From Thiogranum longum (GTDB lineage Bacteria; Pseudomonadota; Gammaproteobacteria; DSM-19610), in the NCBI RefSeq assembly GCF_004339085.1, contig NZ_SMFX01000001.1, positions 2,451,352 to 2,515,351 on the forward strand: a stretch of DNA of 64,000 bases, written 5' to 3'. The notes beneath the pieces are model-generated. The model saw only the letters and a list, made by a program, of their open reading frames with translations, was not told where the DNA came from and did not search any database. A program made the position numbers and the translations under genes. Shown one piece after another: positions 16,962 to 29,117 of this stretch. Positions within the stretch are counted from its first letter, which is position 1. Every line of letters starts with the position of its first letter.

Positions 16962-19808
16962 TCAGGCAAAACGCCGCGGCTCCCCGTCGCCATCGACATT
17001 TTCAATACAACGACCACAGAGTTCGGGGTGCTGACTGCTGGAACCCACGTCCTCCCGATGGTGCCAGCAACGCACACACTTGGCGTAAGCTGATGGTGTA
17101 GTCCGAATACCGAGTTTCGCACCGTCAAGATCAATAGCTATAGCTCCCTCAGGTTGCTCTTCAAGCGGATGTAACCGCGCATAGGACGTGATCAGCACAA
17201 AACGCAGCTCATCTTCAAGACGACCCAGCTTCTCCAGCCAGTCATTGTCACAGTACAGGTCAACCTCGGCGTCAAGCGACGAACCGATATCGCCCGCGAC
17301 GCGCAGTTTTTCCAGTTCCTTGCCGACCGCTTCTCTCAAAGCCAGCACATCCTGCCAGTAGTCCATACTGAAGCGCGCAGTATCCTCACCTCCCGCTGTA
17401 AACATTTGCGGCAACTCTGCCCAGGTGGACAACAACACGGATGAATCACGCTCACCCGGGATATTGCGCCAGATTTCCTCGGCGGTGAAACTCAGTATCG
17501 GCGCCAGCCAGCGTGTCAGCGCTTCCACGATGTGGTACATCGCCGTCTGTGCTGACCGCCTTGCCACACTGTCGGGCCGGGTGGTGTACTGGCGGTCCTT
17601 GATAACATCGAGATAAAAACCACCCAGATCACTGGCACAGAAGTTATGTGCCTTCTGGTAGATATGATGGAACTCATAGGCTTCGTAGGCGTTTGTCACC
17701 TCGTCCTGCAACTGTTCTGCACGTGCGACAACCCAACGATCCAGCATCAGCATGTCGGCTGGTTCCAGAAGGTGCTTCACCGGATCGAAACCATTGAGAT
17801 TGGCAAGCAGGAAACGCGCTGTATTGCGCATGCGCCGGTAGGCATCTGCCGTCCGTTTGAGAATCTCGTCCGACACATTCATTTCATTTCGGTAGTCGGT
17901 TGCAGCAACCCACAGGCGCAGGATGTCCGCTCCCAGACTGTTGACCACCTTCTGCGGCGCAACGACATTGCCCTTTGACTTGGACATCTTCTGACCCTTT
18001 GCATCCACGGTGAAGCCGTGGGTCAGCACCTGTCGGTAAGGCGCCTTGCCATGCATGGCCACAGATGTCAGCAGGGATGACTGGAACCAGCCACGGTGCT
18101 GGTCCGAACCCTCCAGGTAAAGGTCTGCGGGAAAACCAAGTTCTTCCCGTCGCTCCAGCACGCACTGGTGAGTGGTTCCTGAATCAAACCAGACATCGAG
18201 AGTATCGGTCACCTTGTCATACTGTTCCGCCTCATCGCCCAGTAAATCGGTTGCATCCATTTCAAACCAGGCATCGATGCCATGACGTTCCACACGCAGT
18301 GCAACCTCCTCGATCAGTCGGGCCGTATCGGGATGGAGCTCACCGGTTTGTTTGTGCGTGAACAGCGCAATCGGGGCACCCCAGGTTCGCTGCCGGGAAA
18401 TACACCAGTCGGGTCGACCCTTCACCATACCTTCAATACGCGCCTGCCCCCAGTCGGGCATCCACTCCACGCCTGCTATTGCCTTCAGTGCAGCCTTGCG
18501 CAAACCGTTCTGTTCCATACTGATAAACCACTGCGGCGTGGCGCGGAATATGATCGGTGTCTTGTGTCGCCAGCAGTGCGGATAACTGTGTCGTAATGCC
18601 TCGACGTGCACCAGGGCACCCTTTGCTTTCAGTACATCGATGACATCGTCATTGGCGGAAAACACATGCTTCCCGGCAAACAATTCCGTGCCTTCGAGGA
18701 AAACGCCGTTTGCACCCACCGGGTTGTCAACCGGAATCCCGTAGCGCTGACCGACCACGTAATCGTCCTGGCCATGTCCCGGCGCGGTATGCACGGCACC
18801 GGTTCCGGCTTCGGTCGTCACATGCTCACCGAGGATCATCGGCACTTCGCGATCATAGAAAGGATGAGCGAGCTTCAGATGCTCAAGATCCGCACCTTTG
18901 CAATAAGCCAGCACCTTGTACTGGTCACAGTCGTATCGCAGCATGGCATCCTTTAACAATGCCTCGGCAAACAACACGCGCTCGGTGCCATGGCCCAGAT
19001 CAGCCTGCACCAGCGCATAGTCCAGCTCGGGATTGACAGACACCGCGCGGTTGGCCGGCAGGGTCCAGGGTGTCGTTGTCCAGATCACGACCGACACAGG
19101 ACCCTCGCCCTTGTGCCCTTCCGGGTGATGGCAACGCGCCAGCAGGGCTTCCTCATCCAGCACCGGAAAACGTACGTCGATAGCCGGCGAGGTCTTGTCT
19201 TCATATTCCACTTCAGCTTCAGCCAGCGCCGAACCGCAATCCGTACACCAGTGTACCGGCTTGTAGCCTTTATTCAGGTGACCCGCCGCGATAATACGTC
19301 CGAGCGCACGAATGATATCTGCCTCGAAAAGATAGTCCATGGTGAGGTAGGGATTGTCCCAGTCACCCATCACTCCCAGCCGGATAAAGTCCTTACGCTG
19401 ACCATCGACTTGCTTGCGCGCATAGTCGCGACACTTTGAACGAAAGGTCGGCGCATCCACCTTGCGCCCTACCTTGCCAACCTTCTTCTCGACATTCAGC
19501 TCGATGGGTAACCCGTGACAATCCCACCCCGGCACATAGGGCGCATCGAAGCCGCTCAAAGCCTTGCTCTTTACAATGATGTCTTTAAGGATTTTGTTAA
19601 CCGCATGACCGATATGAATATCCCCGTTGGCGTAGGGAGGACCATCGTGCAGCACGAACTTCGGCCGCCCCTTACCCTGCGACCGCAGGCTGGCATAGAG
19701 ATCGATTTCATCCCAGTATTTCAGCATTTCCGGCTCGCGGTTGGCGAGGTTCGCCTTCATCGGGAAGGCCGTTTTCGGAAGATTCAGGGTGTCTTTATAG
19801 TTACTCAC
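16962..19808 (-). CDS. ileS: IleS, isoleucyl-tRNA synthetase
   Basis: The 948-residue class Ia synthetase charges tRNA-Ile. HIGH is at 65-68 ([13 protein letters not shown]), [10 protein letters not shown] lies in the later catalytic segment, and the CP1 editing domain ([20 protein letters not shown], then TAPGHGQDD) is intact. The C-terminus has a zinc module, CVRCWHH....CGRC, typical of the bacterial type. Translation starts at GTG (19808), which overlaps the ribF stop as GTGA, so the two genes are coupled. No T-box or other leader was seen. Confidence 0.98.
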   Translation of the reverse strand: MSNYKDTLNLPKTAFPMKANLANREPEMLKYWDEIDLYASLRSQGKGRPKFVLHDGPPYANGDIHIGHAVNKILKDIIVKSKALSGFDAPYVPGWDCHGLPIELNVEKKVGKVGRKVDAPTFRSKCRDYARKQVDGQRKDFIRLGVMGDWDNPYLTMDYLFEADIIRALGRIIAAGHLNKGYKPVHWCTDCGSALAEAEVEYEDKTSPAIDVRFPVLDEEALLARCHHPEGHKGEGPVSVVIWTTTPWTLPANRAVSVNPELDYALVQADLGHGTERVLFAEALLKDAMLRYDCDQYKVLAYCKGADLEHLKLAHPFYDREVPMILGEHVTTEAGTGAVHTAPGHGQDDYVVGQRYGIPVDNPVGANGVFLEGTELFAGKHVFSANDDVIDVLKAKGALVHVEALRHSYPHCWRHKTPIIFRATPQWFISMEQNGLRKAALKAIAGVEWMPDWGQARIEGMVKGRPDWCISRQRTWGAPIALFTHKQTGELHPDTARLIEEVALRVERHGIDAWFEMDATDLLGDEAEQYDKVTDTLDVWFDSGTTHQCVLERREELGFPADLYLEGSDQHRGWFQSSLLTSVAMHGKAPYRQVLTHGFTVDAKGQKMSKSKGNVVAPQKVVNSLGADILRLWVAATDYRNEMNVSDEILKRTADAYRRMRNTARFLLANLNGFDPVKHLLEPADMLMLDRWVVARAEQLQDEVTNAYEAYEFHHIYQKAHNFCASDLGGFYLDVIKDRQYTTRPDSVARRSAQTAMYHIVEALTRWLAPILSFTAEEIWRNIPGERDSSVLLSTWAELPQMFTAGGEDTARFSMDYWQDVLALREAVGKELEKLRVAGDIGSSLDAEVDLYCDNDWLEKLGRLEDELRFVLITSYARLHPLEEQPEGAIAIDLDGAKLGIRTTPSAYAKCVRCWHHREDVGSSSQHPELCGRCIENVDGDGEPRRFA

Positions 19809-20743
19809 TCGTACGCTCGCTCGCTGAAAAACTGTCGCGCCTGTTCGGCGTCCTGTTGTATCTGTTGCTTCAGCGCCTCGAACGACTCAAATTTCTTTTC
19901 GTCGCGAAGCTTGCTGCAAAACTCGACTCCCACGTAATGCCCGTAGATGTCCCGGTCAAAATCGAACAGGTGCGTTTCCAGCACCGTTTCGTTTCCACAT
20001 ACGGTTGGCCGTGTCCCGAGGTTGGCGACACCTTCCAGCGTCTGGCCCTCAAAACCGTGCACACGCACGGCAAACACCCCGCGTACCGGTGACACTGCGC
20101 GGTGCAGTCGCACATTGGCCGTTGGAAAACCGATGGTACGACCGCGCTGCTGACCCGGAGCAACCCGCCCGCAAATCGTGTAGGGCCTCCCCAGCAACTG
20201 CTCTGCCTTGCCCAGTTCACCGGCGGCCAGCGCTTCGCGGATACCCGTACTACTCACGCGCTCACCAGCTTCTGCCAGTGTATGTGTGCTGACAACTTCA
20301 AAGCCATGCTGCTGGCCGGCCTGCTGTAAAAAGGCAAAGTCGCCGCTGCGACCCTTACCGAAACGAAAGTCATCACCGATCACCAGGTGCCGCACACCCA
20401 GCCCATCTACCAGGATGTCTTTTACAAAGGCATCGGCATCGCGTTCCGCGAGCCGCTGGTCAAAGCGCAGACAGACCACCTGCTCGACACCCAGCTCATG
20501 AAACCGGGTCAGCTTGTCACGCAACCTCATAAGACGGGCAGGCGCTGTATCCGGTGAAAAATATTCCTGCGGTGTCGGTTCGAATACCATCACCGTAGCG
20601 GGCAACTGTAGTTCACCTGCACGTGCGTGTAACTGGTTCAGCACCGCCTGGTGGCCGCGATGTACACCATCGAAGTTGCCGATCGTCAGCGCGCAGCCGC
20701 GCGGCGCGGCAGGCATATTGTGAAAGCCTCGTATCAGTCGCAT
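19805..20743 (-). CDS. ribF: RibF, bifunctional riboflavin kinase / FAD synthetase
   Basis: The 312-residue protein joins an N-terminal nucleotidyltransferase domain ([16 protein letters not shown], later [16 protein letters not shown]) to a C-terminal riboflavin kinase domain ([20 protein letters not shown], then [12 protein letters not shown] and [13 protein letters not shown]). It makes FMN and then FAD. The ATG at 20743 (MRLIRGFHN) fits family length; an in-frame start 18 bases upstream is less likely. It overlaps ileS by 4 bases and lies 44 bases after murJ. Confidence 0.97.
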   Translation of the reverse strand: MRLIRGFHNMPAAPRGCALTIGNFDGVHRGHQAVLNQLHARAGELQLPATVMVFEPTPQEYFSPDTAPARLMRLRDKLTRFHELGVEQVVCLRFDQRLAERDADAFVKDILVDGLGVRHLVIGDDFRFGKGRSGDFAFLQQAGQQHGFEVVSTHTLAEAGERVSSTGIREALAAGELGKAEQLLGRPYTICGRVAPGQQRGRTIGFPTANVRLHRAVSPVRGVFAVRVHGFEGQTLEGVANLGTRPTVCGNETVLETHLFDFDRDIYGHYVGVEFCSKLRDEKKFESFEALKQQIQQDAEQARQFFSERAYE

Positions 20744-20787
20744 CAGTTTACACAAAACCACGGATTATAATGATCACACGCGTCATG

Positions 20788-22365
20788 TCATGGATTGCCG
20801 GTTGCTTTATCCACCGGGGCACGGAAGGTGGACAACTTTACACCCGCCAGTCGCAGTGTCAGCAGGTAGCTGGCCACCCCGGCGAGGATCCACACACCGA
20901 GCTGAGTAACACGGCCAATCCCGTCCAGGCCCGACCATTGCAGCTTGTCCGGCATGCCGAAATTGACTACTGCGGCCATCACCGCAACACCCATGGTGAT
21001 CTGCATCAGTAATCGTGGCCAGCCCGGTTGTGGCCGGTAGGCCCCGGCACGCTGCAACGCTGTAAATAACAGCGCGGCATTGAGCCAGGCCGACAGCGCT
21101 GTTGCCAGCGCCAGCCCGGCGTGTGCGCCGGGAATTTTCAGCAGAACCAGCGGCACCACGAACAACACATTCATGACCATATTGGCAATCATGGCCCGTA
21201 TGGCGATCTTCACCGGCGTTACCGTGTCCTGGCGCGAGTAGAACGTCGGTGCCAGCACCTTGGTCAGCATAAATCCGGGCAGGCCGATCCCGTAAGCCAG
21301 TAATGCAAGTGTCGTCATATCGACATCGCTGCCCGCAAAATCGCCATGTTCAAACAGTGTCGACAGTGCCGGGCGTGCCAGCAACATCAGCCCCACCATG
21401 GCCGGCACACCGATCAGCAGCACCCAGCGCAGACTGGCATCAACGATGTGGGCGAACTGTTCACTCGACCCACTCGCGTGCGCGCGCGACAGCACCGGCA
21501 GAATAACCGTCGCCAGCGCAATGCCAAAAACCCCGAGCGGGAACTCCACCAGCCGGTCGGCATAGTACAACCAGCTAACGCTGCCGGTAATCAGGAAGGA
21601 CGCCAGCAGGGTATCGAACAGCAGGTTGATCTGCGACACCGAAGAACCAATGATGCCCGGTAGCATCAGCTTCATGATTTTTTTTACACCCGCATTACCC
21701 GCACCCCAGCGTGGCCGTGGTAACAGGCGAATACGCGCCAGCGACGGTAACAGGAAGGCCAGTTGAACAAAACCCGCCACAAAAACACCCCAGGCCACCC
21801 CCACCATGGGTTCGTCCAGCTGTGGCGATATCAGCAACGCCGCGGCAATCAGAATCACATTCAGCCACACCGGCGTGAAAGCCGCCGCCGCAAATCGCCC
21901 GTAACTGTTCAAAATACCCGCAGCAAAAGCGACCAGCGCCATGAACAGGAGATAGGGAAAGGTGAACCTCAGCATGTAGGCCGTCAGATCAAACTTTTGC
22001 GGGTCCGCCCAGAACCCCGGCGCAAATACGGTCACCAGCGCCGGGCTGGCCAGCACCCCGACCAACACCAGCAAGCCCAGCATACCGAGCATGGTGCCAG
22101 CCACATAATCCACCAGCGCCTGTACTTCGCCATGCTCGCGCTGCGTCCGATATTCTGACAGAACAGGCACGAACGCCTGCGAAAATGCGCCTTCTGCAAA
22201 TAAACGGCGGGTAAAATTCGGGATCTTGAATGCGACGAAGAAAGCATCCATTCCCGCTGTAACGCCGAAACGTGCCAACACCACGTCGCGTGCCAGACCC
22301 AGTACCCGGGAAACCAGTGTCATTGCGCCAACCACGGCCGTACTACGGAGCATTTTTCCGCTCAC
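20788..22365 (-). CDS. murJ: MurJ (MviN), lipid II flippase
   Basis: The 525-residue polytopic membrane protein has the MATE-like MurJ fold with about 14 helices. The N-terminus is [27 protein letters not shown], followed by [33 protein letters not shown], which includes the conserved loop-1 arginines. It moves lipid II across the inner membrane for peptidoglycan synthesis. The chosen start is GTG at 22365, with GGAGG 6 bases upstream; an ATG at 22353 has a weaker site. The reading frame further upstream belongs to the rpsT promoter region and has no family similarity. Confidence 0.95.
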   Translation of the reverse strand: MSGKMLRSTAVVGAMTLVSRVLGLARDVVLARFGVTAGMDAFFVAFKIPNFTRRLFAEGAFSQAFVPVLSEYRTQREHGEVQALVDYVAGTMLGMLGLLVLVGVLASPALVTVFAPGFWADPQKFDLTAYMLRFTFPYLLFMALVAFAAGILNSYGRFAAAAFTPVWLNVILIAAALLISPQLDEPMVGVAWGVFVAGFVQLAFLLPSLARIRLLPRPRWGAGNAGVKKIMKLMLPGIIGSSVSQINLLFDTLLASFLITGSVSWLYYADRLVEFPLGVFGIALATVILPVLSRAHASGSSEQFAHIVDASLRWVLLIGVPAMVGLMLLARPALSTLFEHGDFAGSDVDMTTLALLAYGIGLPGFMLTKVLAPTFYSRQDTVTPVKIAIRAMIANMVMNVLFVVPLVLLKIPGAHAGLALATALSAWLNAALLFTALQRAGAYRPQPGWPRLLMQITMGVAVMAAVVNFGMPDKLQWSGLDGIGRVTQLGVWILAGVASYLLTLRLAGVKLSTFRAPVDKATGNP

Positions 22366-22392
22366 AAAAGCCCTCCCCGAAGGGCGAAATGA

Positions 22393-22421
22393 TTGACAAA
22401 TCGAGCGGATTTCCGCATAGT
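22393..22421 (+). promoter_or_regulatory. Candidate sigma-70 promoter of rpsT
   Basis: A perfect TTGACA at 22393-22398 is followed after 17 bases by CATAGT, which matches 4 of 6 bases of the -10 consensus. It lies in the divergent murJ-rpsT interval and would give a leader of about 30 bases before the TTG start codon of rpsT. Confidence 0.6.
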
Positions 22422-22457
22422 GCCCGGCTCTTCGGAACCAGGAACAGGAGAAAGATT

Positions 22458-22724
22458 TTGGCAAATTCGGCCCAAGCCCGTAAACGCGCCCGCCAGGCAG
22501 AGAACCGCCGCCAGCGCAATGCAAGCCAGCGCTCCATGCTGCGCACCTACATCAAGAACGTCGCCAAGGCGGTCGCCGCCGGTGATGCGGAAGGCGCCCA
22601 GGCGGCCTACCAGAAGGCTGTACCGGTCATCGACAAGTCTGTCGGCAAAGGCCTCATTCACAAGAACAAGGCTGCTCGCCAAAAGAGCCGTCTTGGTCAG
22701 CACGTCCGCGCGCTGCAAAGCTGA
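22458..22724 (+). CDS. rpsT: Ribosomal protein S20
   Basis: The 88-residue basic protein matches S20 of the 30S subunit: [21 protein letters not shown] at the start, then [24 protein letters not shown] and [16 protein letters not shown]. Translation begins at TTG (22458), with CAGGAG 7 bases upstream. The rare UUG start also occurs in E. coli rpsT, where it is needed for feedback control by S20, so the same control is likely here. It is monocistronic, with its own promoter and terminator. Confidence 0.97.
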   Translation: MANSAQARKRARQAENRRQRNASQRSMLRTYIKNVAKAVAAGDAEGAQAAYQKAVPVIDKSVGKGLIHKNKAARQKSRLGQHVRALQS

Positions 22725-22747
22725 TTGCGGATTGTTACCTGGTTCCG

Positions 22748-22773
22748 AAAGCCGGTCTCTGACCGGCTTTTTT
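22748..22773 (+). terminator. Rho-independent terminator of rpsT
   Basis: AAAGCCGGTC-TCT-GACCGGCTTT forms a 10-base-pair hairpin, followed by three further T. It ends the rpsT transcript 23 bases after the stop codon, and the stem could also act for proB on the other strand. Confidence 0.9.
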
Positions 22774-22789
22774 AATGCCCCTGGAAAAC

Positions 22790-25067
<2,278 letters not shown>

Positions 25068-25091
25068 TTATCCGTCGTAGCCACCTGAAAA

Positions 25092-25228
25092 CCCCGTCAT
25101 TGCGATGCCTCGACCCGAAGGGTGAGGTACCCATAATGAACCCCGCAGGGGTTCTTTGGGCGCAGCGCGGCAATCTCCCAAGGGCTGGCACAGACTGAAA
25201 AAATTGCCGCGCTGCGCTCGCAATGACG
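25092..25228. repeat. Intergenic inverted-repeat element (GTCATTGCGA family)
   Basis: The element is bounded by CGTCATTGCG (25095-25104) and CGCAATGACG (25219-25228). An inner 15-base inverted repeat (25160-25174 and 25203-25217) and two small hairpins near 25109-25128 and 25139-25153 lie inside. No gene was found in it. Parts recur at 27309-27322 and 29348-29379, so it belongs to a repeat family present at least three times in the window. Confidence 0.75.
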
Positions 25229-25246
25229 CGCCTGAAAGACTTGCAT

Positions 25247-25276
25247 AAAAAAGCCCCGTACCAGGACGGGGCTTTT
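25247..25276 (-). terminator. Rho-independent terminator after rpmA
   Basis: Read on the minus strand, GCCCCGTCCTGGTACGGGGC forms a hairpin with 7 paired bases plus flanking A/T pairs, followed by a run of T. It lies 20 bases after the rpmA stop. Since obgE and proB continue downstream on the same strand, it would attenuate rather than end the operon, unless these genes have their own promoter. Confidence 0.8.
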
Positions 25277-25295
25277 CAACGAGACCGGAAATCGG

Positions 25296-25553
25296 TCAGG
25301 AAGTAACCACGTCCACAAATTTGCGGTTCTTCGGGCCGCGGGTCACGAACTTCACCGCACCGTCCGCCTTCGCGAACAGAGTGTGGTCGCGGCCGCAGCC
25401 CACGTTCACACCAGGATGGAAGTGGGTGCCGCGCTGACGCACGATAATATTTCCTGCCGCCACACTCTCGCCGCCATAGCGTTTCACGCCCAGGCGTTTG
25501 GATTCTGAATCGCGTCCGTTACGCGTACTACCACCGGCTTTTTTATGTGCCAT
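25296..25553 (-). CDS. rpmA: Ribosomal protein L27
   Basis: The 85-residue protein matches L27 of the 50S subunit, starting [20 protein letters not shown] and continuing [23 protein letters not shown], with [16 protein letters not shown] near the C-terminus. The N-terminal tail reaches the peptidyl transferase centre. The start needs no cleavage, unlike in Firmicutes. It follows rplU by 18 bases in the usual L21-L27 operon. Confidence 0.98.
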   Translation of the reverse strand: MAHKKAGGSTRNGRDSESKRLGVKRYGGESVAAGNIIVRQRGTHFHPGVNVGCGRDHTLFAKADGAVKFVTRGPKNRKFVDVVTS

Positions 25554-25571
25554 TTTGCGCTTACCTCAAAC

Positions 25572-25883
25572 TCAGGCAGAGATGCCTGTAATTTCCAGTT
25601 CAGTATAGGCCTGACGATGGCCCTGTCGTTTCATATGGTGCTTGCGACGCTTGAACTTGATGATTTCCACCTTGGCGCCGCGGCCATGGGCCTTTACCTC
25701 GGCCGTGACCTTGCCACTCTCCAGAACCGGTGCACCGATCTTGATATCGTCACCATCGACAACCATCAACACCTTGTCCAGCTCTACAGAATCGCCTTCA
25801 GCAACGTCAAGTTTCTCCACACGGAGCTTGTCGCCCTGGCTTACACGGTATTGTTTACCGCCAGTCATAATTACCGCATACAT
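25572..25883 (-). CDS. rplU: Ribosomal protein L21
   Basis: The 103-residue protein matches L21 of the 50S subunit: [20 protein letters not shown], then [26 protein letters not shown] and [23 protein letters not shown]. It is the first gene of the rplU-rpmA-(obgE-proB) unit. A near-consensus promoter is 39 bases upstream on the minus strand. Confidence 0.98.
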   Translation of the reverse strand: MYAVIMTGGKQYRVSQGDKLRVEKLDVAEGDSVELDKVLMVVDGDDIKIGAPVLESGKVTAEVKAHGRGAKVEIIKFKRRKHHMKRQGHRQAYTELEITGISA

Positions 25884-25921
25884 TGCTGAATCTCCAAATC
25901 ACAGCGTCCGAAAGAGGCGCA

Positions 25922-25950
25922 ATTCTACGGATTCCCGGGGTTTGCGTCAA
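25922..25950 (-). promoter_or_regulatory. Sigma-70 promoter of rplU-rpmA
   Basis: On the minus strand TTGACG (25950-25945) is separated by exactly 17 bases from TAGAAT (25927-25922). Both hexamers match 5 of 6 consensus bases and the spacing is ideal. It lies in the 191-base interval shared with the divergent ispB gene. Confidence 0.82.
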
Positions 25951-26074
25951 ACTAGATCGTTTCTGGTACCATGCGCCCCTGCCGGTTAGACTTGCCGGTA
26001 CGGTATTGCCAGGCGGCCATTCGACACGTATTCTACGCATCATGCAGGAATTACTTAAAAAACAAAGCACTTAC

Positions 26075-27043
26075 ATGGATATCGAAGATATCCGCGTGCT
26101 GGTGCGTGACGACATCAGTGCAGTGAATGCACTGATCCTGAAGCGGCTGCAATCGGATATCGCCCTGATCAATGAACTGGGGCGCTATATTATCAATAGT
26201 GGTGGCAAGCGTCTGCGTCCGTTGCTGGTACTTTTGTCCGCCCGCGCCTGTGGCTACCAGGGCCAGCACCATACCGAACTGGCAGCGGTGATCGAGTTTA
26301 TTCATACCGCCACGCTACTGCACGATGATGTCGTAGATGCCTCCGATTTACGCCGTGGCAATGAAACCGCAAATGCAATCTGGGGTAACGAAGCCGCCGT
26401 GCTGGTCGGTGATTTCCTCTACTCGCGTGCTTTCGAAATGATGGTCGGCGTGGACAGCATGAAGGTGATGGGGATTCTTTCCACCACGACAAACATTATT
26501 GCGGAGGGAGAGGTATTACAACTTCTCAATTGCCACGACCCGGACACCAGTGAGGACCGCTATCGCGAGGTGATCCGTTACAAGACCGCCAAACTGTTCG
26601 AGGCTTCGTCACGACTCGGCGCTGTACTGGGCAATCGGTCCGCTGCTATCGAACAGGCCATGGCACGCTACGGCATGCACCTGGGCACCGCTTTTCAACT
26701 CATCGACGACGCCCTCGATTACGGCGCATCCAACCAGGATATCGGCAAAAATGTCGGCGACGACCTGGCCGAAGGCAAGCCAACCCTGCCACTTATTCAC
26801 GCCATGAAACACGGCACACCGGAGCAGTCGAAGGTCATTCGCAAGGCTATCGAAAATGGTGGTCTGGAGCACATCGACACGGTCATGGACGCCATTGAAT
26901 CGACACAGGCCATCGCGTACACTGCGCAGTCCGCGCAACACGAGGCGGACCTGGCCATCGAGGCACTGGCGGAAATCCCGGCCAGCCCCTACAAAGAGGC
27001 CTTGTACGGACTCGCCGAATTTTCGGTGAACCGGAGTTACTAA
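26075..27043 (+). CDS. ispB: IspB, polyprenyl (octaprenyl-type) diphosphate synthase
   Basis: The 322-residue trans-prenyltransferase makes the side chain of ubiquinone or menaquinone. The first Asp-rich motif is LLHDDVVD, the second is LIDDALDYG, and [12 protein letters not shown] precedes the first. The start at 26075 ([21 protein letters not shown]) matches E. coli IspB in length and N-terminus; an in-frame ATG at 26042 gives an 11-residue extension. The chain length of the product cannot be told from the sequence by eye. It is divergent from rplU, and tRNA-Pro follows 2 bases after the stop. Confidence 0.95.
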   Translation: MDIEDIRVLVRDDISAVNALILKRLQSDIALINELGRYIINSGGKRLRPLLVLLSARACGYQGQHHTELAAVIEFIHTATLLHDDVVDASDLRRGNETANAIWGNEAAVLVGDFLYSRAFEMMVGVDSMKVMGILSTTTNIIAEGEVLQLLNCHDPDTSEDRYREVIRYKTAKLFEASSRLGAVLGNRSAAIEQAMARYGMHLGTAFQLIDDALDYGASNQDIGKNVGDDLAEGKPTLPLIHAMKHGTPEQSKVIRKAIENGGLEHIDTVMDAIESTQAIAYTAQSAQHEADLAIEALAEIPASPYKEALYGLAEFSVNRSY

Positions 27044-27044
27044 A

Positions 27045-27124
<80 letters not shown>

Positions 27125-27181
27125 TCTTCCAAAACAGATTCGGTCGGTTATGGAAACCGGTAACAAGCAACATCTCAATGC

Positions 27182-27206
27182 ACCCCGCGCCGAGAGCGGG
27201 GTTTTT
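27182..27206 (+). terminator. Rho-independent terminator after tRNA-Pro
   Basis: ACCCCGC-GCCGAGA-GCGGGGT forms a 7-base-pair GC-rich hairpin followed by TTTT. It lies 60 bases after the tRNA and would end the ispB-tRNA-Pro transcript. Confidence 0.85.
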
Positions 27207-27308
27207 ATTGCCTGCTCAATCCCACTCCGCCACACTTTTCAAAATAATCAGCTCGCCTTGCAAGGCCGGGAACGACAAAAGATCTTTATCCGACCCAAAA
27301 CGGTCAGA

Positions 27309-27322
27309 CCCCGTCATTGCGA
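27309..27322. repeat. Fragment of the GTCATTGCGA repeat
   Basis: CCCCGTCATTGCGA is identical to the left end of the element at 25092-25105. Only this end is present, and it stops at the 3' end of the ArsR gene on the other strand. Confidence 0.5.
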
Positions 27323-27331
27323 GGATGGAAA

Positions 27332-27628
27332 TTACTTGTTCACCCAATCACGAAATTGATCGATCACTTCTCTGAGTTGATTGTCTGGAAGGCAGTAGTA
27401 GACAAATGGCCCGTTTCGCTCCGGTCTAACCAGACCGGCCTCCCGCAGGATACGGAGATGAAACGAAACGTTAGTCTGGCTCAGGCCGGTAACTTTCACG
27501 ATGTCGGTAACAGGTCGACATTCCAGACCAAGGCTCGTCACGATCCGCAGTCGATTAGGTTCTCCAAGTATTTTCAGGACCTTACTGAGGCTGTTGATCT
27601 CTTTCTTCTTGTATGCGTTAATACTCAT
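27332..27628 (-). CDS. ArsR-family winged-helix repressor
   Basis: The 98-residue protein has the ArsR/SmtB fold: LSKVLKILGEPNRLRIVTSL, then PVTDIVKVTGLSQTNVSFHLRILREAGLVRPERNGPFVYYCL. The classical ELCVCDL metal site in the alpha-3 helix is replaced by CRPVTDIV, leaving one Cys there and one in YYCL, so the inducer may be a different metal, a thiol reagent or not a metal. It is divergent from two methyltransferase genes, and direct repeats overlap its start codon. It probably represses both directions. Confidence 0.88.
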   Translation of the reverse strand: MSINAYKKKEINSLSKVLKILGEPNRLRIVTSLGLECRPVTDIVKVTGLSQTNVSFHLRILREAGLVRPERNGPFVYYCLPDNQLREVIDQFRDWVNK

Positions 27629-27650
27629 ATGTGTATATGCTCATATGTGT
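27624..27650. promoter_or_regulatory. Candidate ArsR operator (direct repeats with CATATG)
   Basis: The 11-base sequence CTCATATGTGT occurs twice, at 27624-27634 and 27640-27650, 16 bases apart. Each copy contains the palindrome CATATG, and the first overlaps the arsR start codon. The pattern resembles SmtB/ArsR operators (ATATGAnCA type). It lies in the 81-base interval before the divergent methyltransferase gene. Confidence 0.6.
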
Positions 27651-27709
27651 GAGTGCTTACCCACTGAATGGTCGTTGAATAACAGGCGGCTGTCAAACAG
27701 GACATTGAG

Positions 27710-28315
27710 ATGAACAAAGACAAGTTTTTTCCGGCAACAATTATGCCCGATAAAGACTGGTGGCATGCGTTATGGCCAAATCCGGAGATGGTAATACGTG
27801 ATGTCGGTATCGCAGCAGGTATGCGTACAGTGGATCTGTGCTGTGGAGACGGATATTTCACGCGGCCCATGTGTGAGCTATCAAGCCAGGTTTATGGTCT
27901 GGATCTGGATGCAGATTTATTGGGTCAGACAGAAACTGCATGTTGTACGTACAGTAACTTTCAATCGATCCTCGGTGATGCGCGCGACCTGCCGCAGTTG
28001 ATCGATGGTTTGGTCGATTTTGTGTTTATGGCTAACACGTTTCATGGCGTACCCGAGCAAGACAGGCTCTCCAGGGCAATTAACGAAACGCTGAATGAGG
28101 CGGGTCGTTTCGCGGTGATAAACTGGTACCGACGACCACGTGAGGAAACCACGGTACTTGATCAGCCCAGAGGCCCGGATAAGGAACTGCGTATGCAGCC
28201 AGAAGACGTTCAGCAGATTGTAGAACCTGCGGGGTTCATGCTTGAGAAAATTATTGATGTCGGCCCCTACCATTACGGTGCCGTATTCATTAAATCCGGC
28301 AAAAGTCAGGGGTAG
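27710..28315 (+). CDS. Class I SAM-dependent methyltransferase
   Basis: The 201-residue protein has a Rossmann methyltransferase core: motif I TVDLCCGDGYF (40-50), an acidic residue in VYGLDLDADL, LGDARDLP as motif II, then FVFMANTFHGV and GRFAVINWYRRP. It is a small, cytoplasmic, single-domain enzyme. Cys pairs (LCC, ACC) are notable beside an ArsR regulator, but no substrate can be assigned. It is 3 bases before the second methyltransferase, so the two are co-transcribed and probably controlled by the divergent ArsR protein. Confidence 0.82.
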   Translation: MNKDKFFPATIMPDKDWWHALWPNPEMVIRDVGIAAGMRTVDLCCGDGYFTRPMCELSSQVYGLDLDADLLGQTETACCTYSNFQSILGDARDLPQLIDGLVDFVFMANTFHGVPEQDRLSRAINETLNEAGRFAVINWYRRPREETTVLDQPRGPDKELRMQPEDVQQIVEPAGFMLEKIIDVGPYHYGAVFIKSGKSQG

Positions 28316-28318
28316 CCT

Positions 28319-29056
28319 ATGAGTTCCTGTGACGAAACAAAGATGCAGACGGAACTGATCGCTCTCTATACAAAGCTGGCAGAAAAGCCGGATTCTGACT
28401 TTGGTTGGAGCAAAGGCAAAGCCAATGCGCGTCAGTTAGGTTATTCAGACGCATGGCTGGATCAGCTGCCCGATGTGGTGTGGGAATCATCAGCCGCTGT
28501 TGGTAATCCGTTCAAGCTGGGTGAAATTGGCCCAGGACAGACTGTGGTTGATATTGGCTGTGGGGCAGGTGCAGATGCCTGTGTGGCCGCTTTACTTGTG
28601 GGGGACATGGGCAAGGTTATCGGTGTTGACTGCACTCCGGCAATGATAGACAAGTCACGAGATAACGCCCGGCACGCTGCACTGGATAACATTGAGTTCC
28701 ATGAGGCCGATATCGCCAATCTGGCCATTGCAGATAACTCCGTTGATGTTGTTATCTCTAACGGGGCTATTAACCTTTCTGAGAATAAAGACAAGGTATT
28801 CCAGGAGCTGTATCGTATCCTGAAACCCGGCGGTCGTTTGCAGATTGCTGATATGGTACGTGAATCAGAAGACTGTTGCAGCGCTGTCTCTGATGCAGAA
28901 TCATGGGCCGACTGCATTCAGGGAACATTACCGGCCGACAAATTATTGGAAATTATTACCAACGCTGGTTTCATTGATGCAGAACTTGTAGAACTGACAG
29001 GTTACAGAACATCTGCAAGTACTAATGGTGCGCTTTTTCGAGCGTTACATCCTTGA
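28319..29056 (+). CDS. ArsM-like SAM methyltransferase lacking two arsenic-binding cysteines
   Basis: The 245-residue protein has the arrangement of UbiE-like arsenite methyltransferases: GYSDAWLDQLP, AVGNPFKLGEIGPGQTVVDIGCGAG (motif I), VIGVDCTPAMIDKSR, ISNGAINLSENKDKVFQELYRILKPGGRL, then SWADCIQGTL. In ArsM three Cys bind As(III). Here the first position is V61 (GCGNP becomes AVGNP), the second is G149 (SNC becomes SNG), and only the third is kept (C199). It also has a CC pair at 186-187. So it probably methylates something else, or binds its ligand differently. It belongs to an ArsR-linked operon with the gene 3 bases upstream. Confidence 0.75.
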   Translation: MSSCDETKMQTELIALYTKLAEKPDSDFGWSKGKANARQLGYSDAWLDQLPDVVWESSAAVGNPFKLGEIGPGQTVVDIGCGAGADACVAALLVGDMGKVIGVDCTPAMIDKSRDNARHAALDNIEFHEADIANLAIADNSVDVVISNGAINLSENKDKVFQELYRILKPGGRLQIADMVRESEDCCSAVSDAESWADCIQGTLPADKLLEIITNAGFIDAELVELTGYRTSASTNGALFRALHP

Positions 29057-29117
29057 ATGCAAATGCCCGGAGTTGGCTGCTGACTCAACCGGTCATTGAT
29101 AGATTTGCACAGAGCAA

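Noticed and set aside
25883-26074. N-terminal extension of ispB
   Set aside because: The extra 64 codons overlap the rplU promoter and have no family similarity; the 26075 start matches E. coli IspB.
27150-27359. A 69-codon frame between tRNA-Pro and arsR
   Set aside because: It runs through a terminator and a repeat fragment and has no ribosome-binding site.
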